A DNA stretch of 20,453 bases from Proteromonas lacertae (taxonomy: Eukaryota; Sar; Bigyra; Opalinata; Proteromonadidae): assembly GCA_002245135.1 (NCBI GenBank), contig NGBS01000703.1:1-20453 (forward strand). The letters run 5' to 3'. The notes beneath the pieces were generated by a model. The model had not been told where the DNA came from, did not search any database, and was given only the letters and a program-made list of their open reading frames with translations. This document shows, piece after piece, positions 10,195-20,082 of the stretch. The stretch's first letter is position 1. Every line of letters begins with the position of its first letter. Made by a program: the position numbers and the translations under genes.

Positions 10195-13100
10195 TTACTT
10201 TGTAGAATTATTTAAATCATCAAGAAATTTCAATATTTCTTCCCTATACTTGATATCATTATCTTGTATATATTTTAGTGCAATTTCATAACATTCTCTC
10301 GCTTTTTCTTTTTCTTTCTATAAATACAAAAAAGATGTTATATACGTTGATTGAATAGTATATTCCCATCACTTTATAATATACTGATTTTGAAAAATCA
10401 TTATTTATATTCTCTTTTGCTTGACTTAAATAATACAAACACTTTTCATTATCTCCTATTAACAAATATATTTGTGATAAATTCAATTGAAAAACAAATT
10501 TATTTTCATTTGTTGAAGAATATTCTAATGACATGTTAAAGTATGGAATCGCTTCTTCATATAGTTTCTATATATCATATAATTTGATTATTATACCATT
10601 ACAAAATAACAATTACCAAGAACATTATTATATACTCTTTTATCTTCATTTGTTGAAGAATATTCTAAGCATATTTTAAAGTATTGAATGGCTTCTTCAT
10701 ATTCACTCTATTCATTATTACAATGACATTATTATACCATTTCATAATAACAATTTCCAATATAACAATTATATACTCTTTTATCTTCATTTGTTGAAGA
10801 ATATTCTAAGCATATTTTAAAGTATGGAATCGCTTCTTCATATTTTTTCTATTCATTATTACAATGACATTATTATACCATTTCATAATAACATTTACCA
10901 AGAACATTATTATATACTCTTTTATCTTCATTTGTTGAAGAATATTCTAAGCATATTTTAAAGTATGGAATCGCTTCTTCGTATTTTTTCTATTCATTAT
11001 TACAATGACATTATTATACCATTTCATAATAACACATTCCTAAATTGTTGTTATTATTCTTTTTATCTTCATTTGATAAAGAATATTCTAAGGATTTTTT
11101 ATAATATTGAATTGCTTTTTCATACTCACTCTATTCATTATTACAATGACATTATTATACCATTTCATAATAACACATTCCTAAATTATTATTATATACT
11201 CTTTTATTTTCATTTGTTGAAGAATATTCTAATGACATGTTATAGTATGGAATCGCTTCTTCGTATTTTTTCTATTCATTATGATATCTTCATAAATATA
11301 CCATTTCATAATAACAATTTCCAATATAACTATTATATACTCTTTTATCTTCATTTGAGGATGAATATTCTAAGCATATTTTAAAGTATTGAATGGCTTT
11401 TTCATACTCACTCTATTCATTATTACAATGACATTATTATACCATTTCATAATAACACATTCCTAAATTGTTGTTATTATTCTTTTTATTTTCATTTGTT
11501 AAAGAATATTCTAATGACATGTTAAAGTATGGAATCGCTTCTTCGTATTTTTTCTATTCATTATGATATCTTCATAAATATACCATTTTATGATAACATT
11601 TACCAAGATTATAATTATATACTCTTTTATCTTTATTTAATAAAGAATATTCTAAGCATATTTTAAAGTATTGAATGGCTTCTTCACACTCACTCTATTC
11701 ATTATTACAATGACATTATTATACCATTTCATAATAACATTTACCAAGAATATCATTACATTTTTTCATATTCTTTATTGAGGATGAATATTCTAAGCAT
11801 ATTTTATAGTATTGAATGGCTTCTTCGTATAGTTTCTATATATCTTAGAATATGATTAATATACCATTTCATAATAACAATTTCCAATATAACTATTATT
11901 TACTTCTTTATCTTCATTTGACGATGAATATTCTAAGGCTGTCTTAAAGTATTGAACAGCATCTTCATATTTTTTCTATTCATTATTACAATGACATTAT
12001 TATACCATTTCATAATAACACATTCCTAAATTGTTGTTATTATTCTTTTTATTTTCATTTGTTAAAGAATATTCTAATGACATGTTAAAGTATGGAATCG
12101 CTTCTTCGTATTTTTTCTATTCATTATGATATCTTCATAAATATACCATTTTATGATAACATTTACCAAGATTATAATTATATACTCTTTTATCTTTATT
12201 TAATAAAGAATATTCTAAGCATATTTTAAAGTATTGAATGGCTTCTTCACACTCACTCTATTCATTATTACAATGACATTATTATACCATTTCATAATAA
12301 CATTTACCAAGAATATCATTACATTTTTTCATATTCTTTATTGAGGATGAATATTCTAAGCATATTTTATAGTATTGAATGGCTTCTTCGTATAGTTTCT
12401 ATATATCTTAGAATATGATTAATATACCATTTCATAATAACAATTTCCAATATAACTATTATTTACTTCTTTATCTTCATTTGTTGAAGAATATTCTAAG
12501 CATATTTTAAAGTATTGAATGGCTTTTCCATACTTACTCTATTCATTATTACAATGACATTATTATACCATTTCATAATAACATTTACCAAGAACATTAT
12601 TATATACTCTTTTATCTTCATTTGTTGAAGAATATTCTAAGCATATTTTAAAGTATGGAATCGCTTCTTCATATTTTTTCTATTCATTATTACAATGACA
12701 TTATTATACCATTGCATAATAACATTTACCAAGAATATTATTATAAGTTTTTCTATCTTCATTTGATGATGAATATTCTAATACCTCCTTTATATATGGA
12801 ATTGCTTTTTCATATTCTTTATTATCTAATAACTCTTTTATTCTTTTTATTGTTTCAAATGGACTTATTGAAGGACTTGCTTGATTTAATTCTATTTAAT
12901 AATATCATAATAACTATATTATATACTCTTCAATTCTGATATTATTTCATCCAATTTCAATCTATCTTTCTTTTCTTTAACAAGTATTTTTCTTAAAAAT
13001 GAGTTTAATATATCTCCATTTTCATATTCTAATGGAAAATATCTAACATTCATTATATTCAAAAATGTTTCTGCCATATTTGAACCAACAAAAGGATATT

Positions 13101-13743
13101 TTCCACTTTTTATATAATAAAATAATAATCCAAAATTCCAAATATCACTTGATATATCTAATTCTTTTCCTAATAATTCATCAATACAAACAAAACACAA
13201 ATCTTCTCTTTTATCTTGTTCCTTTCTTTCTCTCCCTTTAAACAATAAACTGTTACAATAATCATTTATTATCACTTCATTTTCATCATTTAAAAAAATA
13301 TTCGATGGTTTTAAATCACTGTGAATTGTTCCTGCTTCATTTAAACTTTTCAATACATTCAATATTTCATTTAATATAGCATACAGACTACTTTCTTCAA
13401 ACTGCTTAACAGGGTTTATTTCATCTAAATGAGCTTTATTTTCTCTCATCACTCTATATAAACAGTTTTCATCTCTTTCTATGATTTTGTATTTCATTAA
13501 ACCATGTATATTCACATTATTCACTCTATTCATTGTATTTACTACTTCATCAACTACTTTTGAATCTAACTGACTCACATCCAATATCTTTAATAATTTC
13601 TTTGAACCATTTGTCTTATCTCTTACTCTGAGTAATTTGCCTTCATATACAACATCTCTTAACAACTATATCATCGGTAAATTAAAATAGAACATATATA
13701 CTTCATAATTATGTTTATTTAACATGTTTGAATGTGATTTCAT
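10195..13743 (-). CDS. Protein kinase fused to a TPR array, 20 exons
   Basis: 990 residues after removal of 19 introns of 28-36 nt, with an exact frame throughout. Exon 1 (13702-13743) is 14 codons; intron 1 is 13666-13701. The kinase domain spans about residues 13-262. It has a Lys-rich beta-3 strand (KKLLKILD), HSDLKPSN as the catalytic loop (HRD to HSD; D, K and N kept), NDYCN in place of DFG with the Asp kept, and SSDIWNFGLLFYYIKSGKYPF for helix F. The glycine loop is poor (DVVYEGKLLRV), so activity is likely but uncertain. After a short linker (intron 12892-12926) come about 18 TPR-type units of 37 residues, typically KKYEEAIPYFKICLEYSS followed by TNEDKRVYNNVLGKCYYEM. The tail ends NNSTK. 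Kinases fused to TPR or Sel1 arrays are common in protists with large kinomes; the TPR part probably binds partners or substrates. Confidence 0.88.
11412..11920 (-). repeat. 509-bp segmental duplication inside the TPR array, copy A
   Basis: Reading base by base I find this block identical to 11975-12483, at an offset of 563 bp. It holds four introns and parts of five exons. Identity ends abruptly on both sides, where the two copies resume ordinary unit-to-unit divergence. It is the more 3' copy in the gene. Confidence 0.88.
11975..12483 (-). repeat. 509-bp segmental duplication inside the TPR array, copy B
   Basis: Partner of 11412-11920. Because introns are identical as well as exons, the duplication (or a gene-conversion tract) must be recent. 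It adds four TPR units while keeping the frame, since the 563-bp step is four exon-intron modules (3 x 141 + 140). Confidence 0.88.
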
Positions 13744-13934
13744 TTATTCTACTCAACAAACTCTGTTATAATACAAACAAAATGAAAATGATGATTCAAG
13801 CTTTTTACACTTAAGCTTGAGAATTTTCTATCATTTTCTATCATTTTCAAATTTCTTTCTTTTCACTTTTTATCCTATTCTGTTATATAAAACATATAAA
13901 GAAAAACAAATACAATATAATTAATGAAAATAAT
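13744..13934 (-). other. Intergenic region upstream of the kinase-TPR gene
   Basis: A 191-bp gap between the kinesin stop codon and the kinase start codon. It contains an inverted repeat (13796-13820) and a direct repeat of CTATCATTTT at 13828-13837 and 13838-13847. These are candidates for promoter or 3'-end signals; nothing in it looks coding. Confidence 0.4.
13796..13820. promoter_or_regulatory. Inverted repeat, 8-bp arms and 9-nt spacer
   Basis: TCAAGCTT and AAGCTTGA flank TTTACACTT. It lies about 53 bp upstream of the kinase ATG and 115 bp past the kinesin stop, so it could be a binding site or an RNA hairpin in either transcript. No function can be assigned from sequence. Confidence 0.3.
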
Positions 13935-16900
13935 CTATTTATGTTTTATGGATTTTTCTGGACTTTTGTAATTTACTTCTTTTAACTCTTTTAATTTATT
14001 CTTCTTTATTCGAATTGGTTTGGGGACGGAATCATCTTCTTGATTATTTAAATAACTTTTCAAATTTAATAATTCATTCAATAGACTTTTATTTCGTTTA
14101 TTTAATTCTTTTATTATTTTTTCATCTTGTTCATGTTTTTCTTCTAACTCTTTTCCTATAAGCTGATAGTAATAATTCTCTTTTGAATCATTTTTAATTG
14201 TTTTTGACTTTCACTACTAACAGATGATTTACTCGTATTTAATAGACTTTCTTCTAATTCTTTTCTTTCTTCTTCAATTTTTGTTGATATTCATATTTTG
14301 CACTTTCTAATAGTATTTGAAGATTTTTATTTTCATTTTGTAATACTTTTAATTCATATTCATAAATATCTTCTTTGTGTTGATGTTTTTGTATTTCAAC
14401 ATTACTATTTATTAATCTCATTGTTGAATATTCTATTATTTGTTTCTTTATTTCATTGTTCATTGTATTGTAAGAATCCATCAACACTTTTATATTCTTT
14501 TTGTTTGTTTCAATCTATTATTATTATTATTATTATTATTATCATATTATAAATTATACTAATCCATTATAGATTTTATTAAATTCATTTTCTTTATCTT
14601 TTATTATATTCTTCAAACATTCGATATTATTATCAACATCAAGTAGTTCGATTTGTTCTTCATTTGTTAAAACTGATTGCTTGACTAATTTATTCTTTTC
14701 ATTTAAATTTTCATTCAATAATTCTTCAAGCTTTTCTACAGCATAAACATTTTGATGATAACTATCTTTCTATTCATTTTTAGACAATATATATATATAT
14801 ATATATATATATACTGATGTTTTATTGTTATTGATTTCTTCTTTTATTTTGTTTATTCTTTCATTAAATTTTTGAATATTTTCGGATTGTTCTAAACTTC
14901 GTCGCATTATTTTTATATCAATTGAATTACATTAAGGAAGTAGAACATATGTAATAATAACAATAAACAAAAAAAATGATATTTAATCCTTTGTCTTTTT
15001 CATATTCTAATAGTTGTTCTTTCAATGAATTAATCTTTTTTTTATTTTCATTCATTTTTTGAATTTGCTATTTATATTTCATTACATAATAATTATATAT
15101 TATACATAACCTTCTTTTATACATTCACTCAAAGCTCCATTAAACCATAATTTTATTTCATTTATTTTACTTTTACTCTTTGAATTTACAGATATTGGTT
15201 CAGTTTCTCGAATTGTCTTTTGCTTCTCTTTTAATCGATCAACTTCTTCTTCAATTATTTGGATTTTACTAGAAGTATTTAATGACTAGAAAGTAATAAT
15301 AATATAATCAATAAAAATATACAATTTGAGATTGAGTTTCAATGCATTTCGCTGATTCTAATTCTCTCAATTTATTATCTAATTCACTTTCATAATAATG
15401 TTTCAAATCTTCCAGTTGATTGTCTTTCTCTTCTAAACTGTTTTTATTATCTTCTAATTGACTGTTTATCTCACTTAATAATGATTTATATTTCTCAATA
15501 TCGCATTGTAAACTACTTATTCGATTTTTATATCTCTCTAATTCTTCACTAGAATTCTTATTCTTTGTAGTTAAGTCGATTATAATCTTTTCTTTTTCTC
15601 GAATTCGTTGGTTCAAATCAGCTAACGCTTCTTCAGCTTCTTTAGATAAATGACTATTTCGAGGAGTTGTTAAATCTTGGATATCACCACAAAATACTAC
15701 ATCATCATTATCATCATCATTAAATATTGTCATTCCTGTTGATGGTCTTGTTGAAGAAGATCTTGAAGATGAAGAACTTTTCATTTCTCTTCTTTTCAAT
15801 TCATCCTCATATTCATATATCTGATCTTTTAATTTTGCGATCTCAGCTGCTTTATCTGCAAATATAAATTCATCCCGTCTTAAATTATCTACAACTTCTT
15901 TATATTTAATTTGTAATTCATTATTCTTCTTTGATAGAAATTCAATTTTTTCATTTAATAATAACACATTCTCATTCGTATTAACACTCTCATTATTATT
16001 AATTTTCATTTCACTGTTTATTGATTTATTCAATGGAACTAATGGAGAATGTTTCATTTGAGATTTTAATGATGTTATAGTTGTTGATGGTTGTGATTGA
16101 TATGGTGTTGTATTTGGTCTACGTCGATTATTATCATGAGTAGGAGATTGAATGGGAGATACTTTACCACTATCATATTTATATTCATTAATTGGAGCAG
16201 TCTGCGGTCGATTCTGAAATGGTAATAGATATTCATTTATATAATTATAAATTGAACTTATTTTATTTTCATCATTCTTTGATAAAGTTGAAGTAATTAA
16301 TAACGATTGGAGTTGGATTTTCAATTCATTTAAATGTTGGAATAATAAACTGTTATTGTTAATAAATTGATCTAATTCTTCTTCTAATTTAACATTTCGT
16401 TGTTTTAATTTTTCCATCTCTTTATTATCTATTTCCGAATTCAGCAAATTAATTTCATTATTCAATTGTTTTAATAATAACATATTATCATTTTTATTGA
16501 TCTTTGGTTTATTCTTTATAAATCGAGTATTAGTTGCATATCTTAAGGTTGTCAATGATTCATCTAAATAGATATCCGCTGGACTTAAACAAGATATCAT
16601 CAGCGTATTACTATTTCCACCTAATGAATCTTCTAATAATCGAGTTAATTTAGATTCTCGATAAGGAATATGATCTATTGAACTTCCTTGACTGATTTTA
16701 CTTAAACATAAAATCACTTTTCCTAATGTTAATAACCCTTGATTTATTGCAACAGATTCTACAAATCGATCACTTTTCGTTTTAATTTGTTTTGTCTTTT
16801 CTGATCCAGCTAAATCAACTAAATGTAATTTTGATAACTCACTGTTCCATCACAATGTATCACTGATAAATAGATTGTAAAGATCGCATGAGATCGACTA

Positions 16901-17613
16901 CTCTTTTCATTCACATTATTTGCTCCTGTCACTCTATGGATTGCACCTAATTCTAATAAATTGTATATTGAAGATTCACTGTCGATTATTTCTTCTTCTA
17001 TTCCATTTAATACACTCTCTCCTTTTTCATTCTTTTGAATATGGATCTTGAAAGAGGGAATCTCTGGATGTAGCAAATCATTGATCTTTTCATTATAGAT
17101 TTCGATATATGAACAACTCAATTTAACAGAATTATATTCACTGTTTTTCATACTTCGAAAAATGTGTGAGATAGTTCTAGGAATAATACCAGCTTCGTCA
17201 GTTTCACTTGTACTACCACTACCCATTGTAAATGTCTTACCAGAACCTGTTTGACCATATGCAAATACCTAATTATAGTAAAATGATATATATAATATGA
17301 TACTGTTGCATTATAACCTTCAAAACATCCTTCTACCATTTCATGGACACATTTTTGATATATTTCACTCTATATATTACATAAAATAATGAATACTTGA
17401 GTAGATTCTGGACCAAAAGCATAATCAAAAGGAAATACCTTAATTTCTTTCCCTTTACCAACAACAATCTAAGTCATTATATCATTAGTTTAATACTTCC
17501 GATGAAGCTGTTTTAGCTCCAATTACAATACTACAGTCTTTCATTTTTTCTTGAGGTAATAGAGGTCTTACTCTAGCACAAACTCTTACATTTGATTTAC
17601 CTTTTTCATTCAT
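13935..17613 (-). CDS. Kinesin-4-like motor protein
   Basis: It starts [20 protein letters not shown] at 17613. Introns 17469-17496, 17370-17396 and 17269-17303 split the motor; the third ends just before [15 protein letters not shown], the P-loop (residues about 86-100). Other motor landmarks are [27 protein letters not shown] (switch I), [12 protein letters not shown] (switch II), [18 protein letters not shown] and [16 protein letters not shown] motor at the extreme N-terminus with a long coiled coil fits kinesin-4 (KIF4/KIF21), which regulates microtubule plus ends and ciliary length; this subfamily call is moderate. The stalk is Glu/Lys/Asn-rich with a Ser run (SSSSSRSSS). Further introns lie at 15286-15322, 15068-15105, 14770-14814 and 14515-14559. 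Single-base frame breaks lie near 16843 (inside the motor), 14280 and 14195, all consistent with one missing base. The junction at about 14908-14982 fits no GT-AG intron and might instead mark a gene boundary. Confidence 0.85.
14516..14542 (+). repeat. ATT-type microsatellite in a kinesin intron
   Basis: About nine ATT units, lying wholly inside the 45-nt intron 14515-14559, make up over half of it. Confidence 0.75.
14787..14813 (+). repeat. AT dinucleotide microsatellite in a kinesin intron
   Basis: A run of about 13 AT units inside the 45-nt intron 14770-14814, directly next to the donor GTA on the minus strand. Confidence 0.8.
14908..14982 (-). other. Unexplained exon junction in the kinesin stalk
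   Basis: Coding sequence ends in ...KDKGLN and resumes at about [19 protein letters not shown], with stop codons in between and no GTA...TAG pair that joins the frames. On the minus strand the segment begins ATATC and contains TTCCTTAAT (14931-14939), resembling the 5' site and branch element of U12-type AT-AC introns. However, no AC or AG acceptor follows at the right distance. The alternatives are an assembly indel or two separate genes, the second starting at the ATG at 14907. Confidence 0.35.
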
Positions 17614-17741
17614 TTATATTTTTATTTTTCAAATGAAAATTATAGTCGTTTCTGTATTTTCGTGTTTGATTTAGATGGTTTATGTAAATCAAAATTTGTC
17701 AAAAGAAGGGTAAATGATAATTTTATTCATGTATTAGTGTA
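17614..17741. promoter_or_regulatory. Divergent intergenic region, presumed shared promoter
   Basis: 128 bp between the kinesin and BTB gene start codons, which point away from each other. It contains A/T runs and TTTATGTAAATCAAAATTTG. Promoter role is inferred from position only. Confidence 0.35.
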
Positions 17742-20010
17742 ATGAACCAGTTAATAGACGAAGGATATGCTGATGTGACATTTTCAGTTAATGGCAATGC
17801 TATTCCTGCGATAAAGTCTTTTATTTGTTCAAGAAACAAAGCATTAAACAGGTTGATCGAAAATTCTACTAATTCTACTCAAATAGTAATAGATTCAAGT
17901 GTTTCAGTTGATGCATTTCGAAGTTTACTTAGGTATTATGGATATGGTAGAGTCTACATTCATTCAAGTAATGTATTCGATTTATTACTTGTGTGCTATA
18001 CGTTTCAAGAATTGTTACTTAGATTGATATGTGAAAAGTAGATATATGATATTAACATTTAGATATATTAAAAATCATATGAACTTTGATGTGATATTGA
18101 AATTATTCAATCTTATGAATGATATTGATATAAATCAAATGAAAGTAATAAAACCATCATTTGATGAATATATAAATATGAATATTTATAGATTGTTAGA
18201 ATCAAGTATAATATTCTGATATTAATATGTTTCATAAATAGATTTCTTATATTCATTATCATTTGAATCATTAGATTACATTTGTCATCTTCAAAATATT
18301 GTTATACCATCTGAAACTTATCTTTTGAATAGATTATTCGATTATTATCATTATTCAATAATCAATAATCAAAATGAAATCATACCTTGTTTTACAGATT
18401 GTAAAGAAAAGAATAAGAAATTTGAATTACTGCTATTAACAATAAATATAGAGAATTTAAAATGGGAGGAATTATCACCAACTGCATTTCATTATATTTG
18501 GAATTTTGATGAGATTTTGTGGGGAAGAAAAGAATATAACTATGCAAGGATTTATTGTGAACTTCCATTTAACGGAAATGATAGATTTACACCAATTATA
18601 ATCAAATATTATACAATGAAACACCTTCCATTGTCAATTGAACAAAGTGATATTGAATCAGTTAAAGATAGTGATTTTATTTCACATGTTAAACTGCTAT
18701 TATACTCCAATGATATAAAAATAAATGAAATAGCTATTCTTTTAATGATTGATTCTAAAATTGAATATGAGTGTATGAATATATAAACTAATTCTATAAT
18801 TTAAATAGTTACAAAAGATGAAATACTTCAAATATTCAAAAGATTGGTATATAAATGTAGAGATATTGAAGAAGAAAATGAGTTGAAAGTAATAGTAAAA
18901 TGTATAACACTATTCTTAAAGAATGGTATATATTATATTATCCTTATGTTGTATAGAAATCTTGCTTTTGTCATTTTCATACTTTTGTGGAGTTAAATCA
19001 ATTTACTACACTCTTTTATATTACAATAAACTATCAGTAGATCAACAACATCTAATTCTTTCTTATCTACATAAAATCCATTTAAGTGATAAAGAATATC
19101 AAAATCTTTTAGATATTATACATTCAAAACAAATAATTGATATGATTAAATGTAAGAGAAATATTATAAATTCTCTTAATGTTTATTTCTAGCTAATCCA
19201 ATTACATTTATTCATTATTCAAGATATTATTATTTTGTGACTCCTTTAGAAGAGTTTAGAATAAAACCACAATTTGATGGAAATAATTGTTCATTTTCAA
19301 TATCACCAAGTATTTCTTTGTTGTATAATGTTTTTTTATAGATTTACCAGATGGTTTTTATTTCAATAGAAATACTGCAGAAATAAAAGGAAAATGTGAG
19401 TATAGATATAAAACTCAAAAGTATACAATAACAGGTAGTAATTATTACTCAACTACTACTACTACAATATCACTTTCATATAACAGTATATAAATAATAC
19501 ACTAATTATTGAAATAGATTATAAATTCATGGATATAAATAAACTAAGTCAGTCAATCTCAATAACAAAGAATGGAAAGTTAATAACTCAAACATACAAA
19601 CCTTATAGGTGGAATTACTGTTATATAAACATAAAAATGGAGGATGGAATATATTATCTTACATTTAAATCACATACAAATAGATCTATAATGATTGGTG
19701 CAACTCAATTGAAAGATTTTAATGGAGAACATTTGTTCTATCAAAAAGAATCTTGTAGTTTGTATTTTTATGAGAATGGTTCAAATGCTTATGGTAATAA
19801 TGGTAAGATTATTAGTGAACCATATTGGTCAATAATAAAGATAAGATATTTGTTCTGAAATATGATTTTAAAGAAAACAATCTCAATAAAGATGATTTGA
19901 TGGATAATTATCTTGTTGTGTTTTCATCATTCAAAGGACCTTTATATCCGTTTGTAGAATTGAATTATTATGAAGATTCTGTAGAATTACTGTTAATTAA
20001 CAAGAAATAA
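17742..20010 (+). CDS. BTB protein with Ig-like and SPRY-like regions
   Basis: 703 residues after removing introns 18038-18062 (25 nt), 18206-18241, 18773-18808, 18926-18956 and 19486-19517 and allowing three single-base losses near 19195, 19338 and 19835. The N-terminal BTB domain reads LIDEGYADVTFSVNG, AFRSLLRYYGYGRVYI, LLLVCYTFQELLLRLICEK, then YIKNHMNFDVILKLFNL across intron 1. This is followed by a helical region, possibly BACK-like, to about residue 450. The segment LPDGFYFNRNTAEIKG ... KYTITGSNYYST has the pattern of the putative Ig fold (He_PIG: LP.GL.....G.I.G....YT...N). The last exon alone holds a beta-rich domain resembling SPRY: GIYYLTFKS, IMIGATQ, SCSLYFYENG, DKIFVLKYDF, PLYPFVEL. 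BTB proteins often recruit substrates to Cullin-3 ligases or dimerise; which applies here is unknown. The BTB call is firm; Ig and SPRY are pattern-based. Confidence 0.75.
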
Positions 20011-20082
20011 AAAAAAATCTTTGTTCAACTTCAACATTTTGTTTGTATTATTTATCCCAAATCCAACATATAGAAAATACAA

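Larger units (their letters stand above)
10346..12891 (-). repeat. Tandem TPR exon-intron repeat, unit 140-141 bp
   Basis: Sixteen introns at 10568, 10708, 10849, 10990, 11131, 11272, 11413, 11554, 11695, 11836, 11976, 12117, 12258, 12399, 12539 and 12680 (plus-strand left ends) are spaced 140 or 141 bp apart. Each of the fifteen exons between them is exactly 111 nt. Introns are 30 nt, or 29 nt at 10568, 11836 and 12399, all phase 0 after the Met or equivalent of CYYEM. There are about four intron sequence types: a common one containing AATGTCATTGTAATAATGAA; one seen at 11272, 11554 and 12117; one seen at 11836 and 12399; and a single divergent one at 10568. The last exon of the array (10346-10567) is 222 nt, two units without an intron between them. 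Confidence 0.93.

Noticed and set aside
10965-11384. Plus-strand open frame through the TPR array with repeated SIHYYNDIIIPFHNN-like sequence, and a similar one at 12655-12939
   Set aside because: It is the antisense reflection of the exon-intron repeat. It runs through minus-strand introns and its repetition follows from the DNA repeat.
10195-12900. Satellite DNA or CRISPR-like array
   Set aside because: The regular 141-bp period looks array-like, but each unit encodes a TPR in frame and is interrupted by a GTA-TAG intron; there are no spacers.
17148-17339. Separate small minus-strand frame ending SHTFFEV
   Set aside because: It reads through kinesin intron 17269-17303 and is out of frame with the P-loop exon.
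19190-19345. 12-nt and 19-nt introns ending CTAG and ATAG in the BTB gene
   Set aside because: Neither restores the downstream frame. One missing base at each place does, and gives an exact multiple of three for the whole gene.
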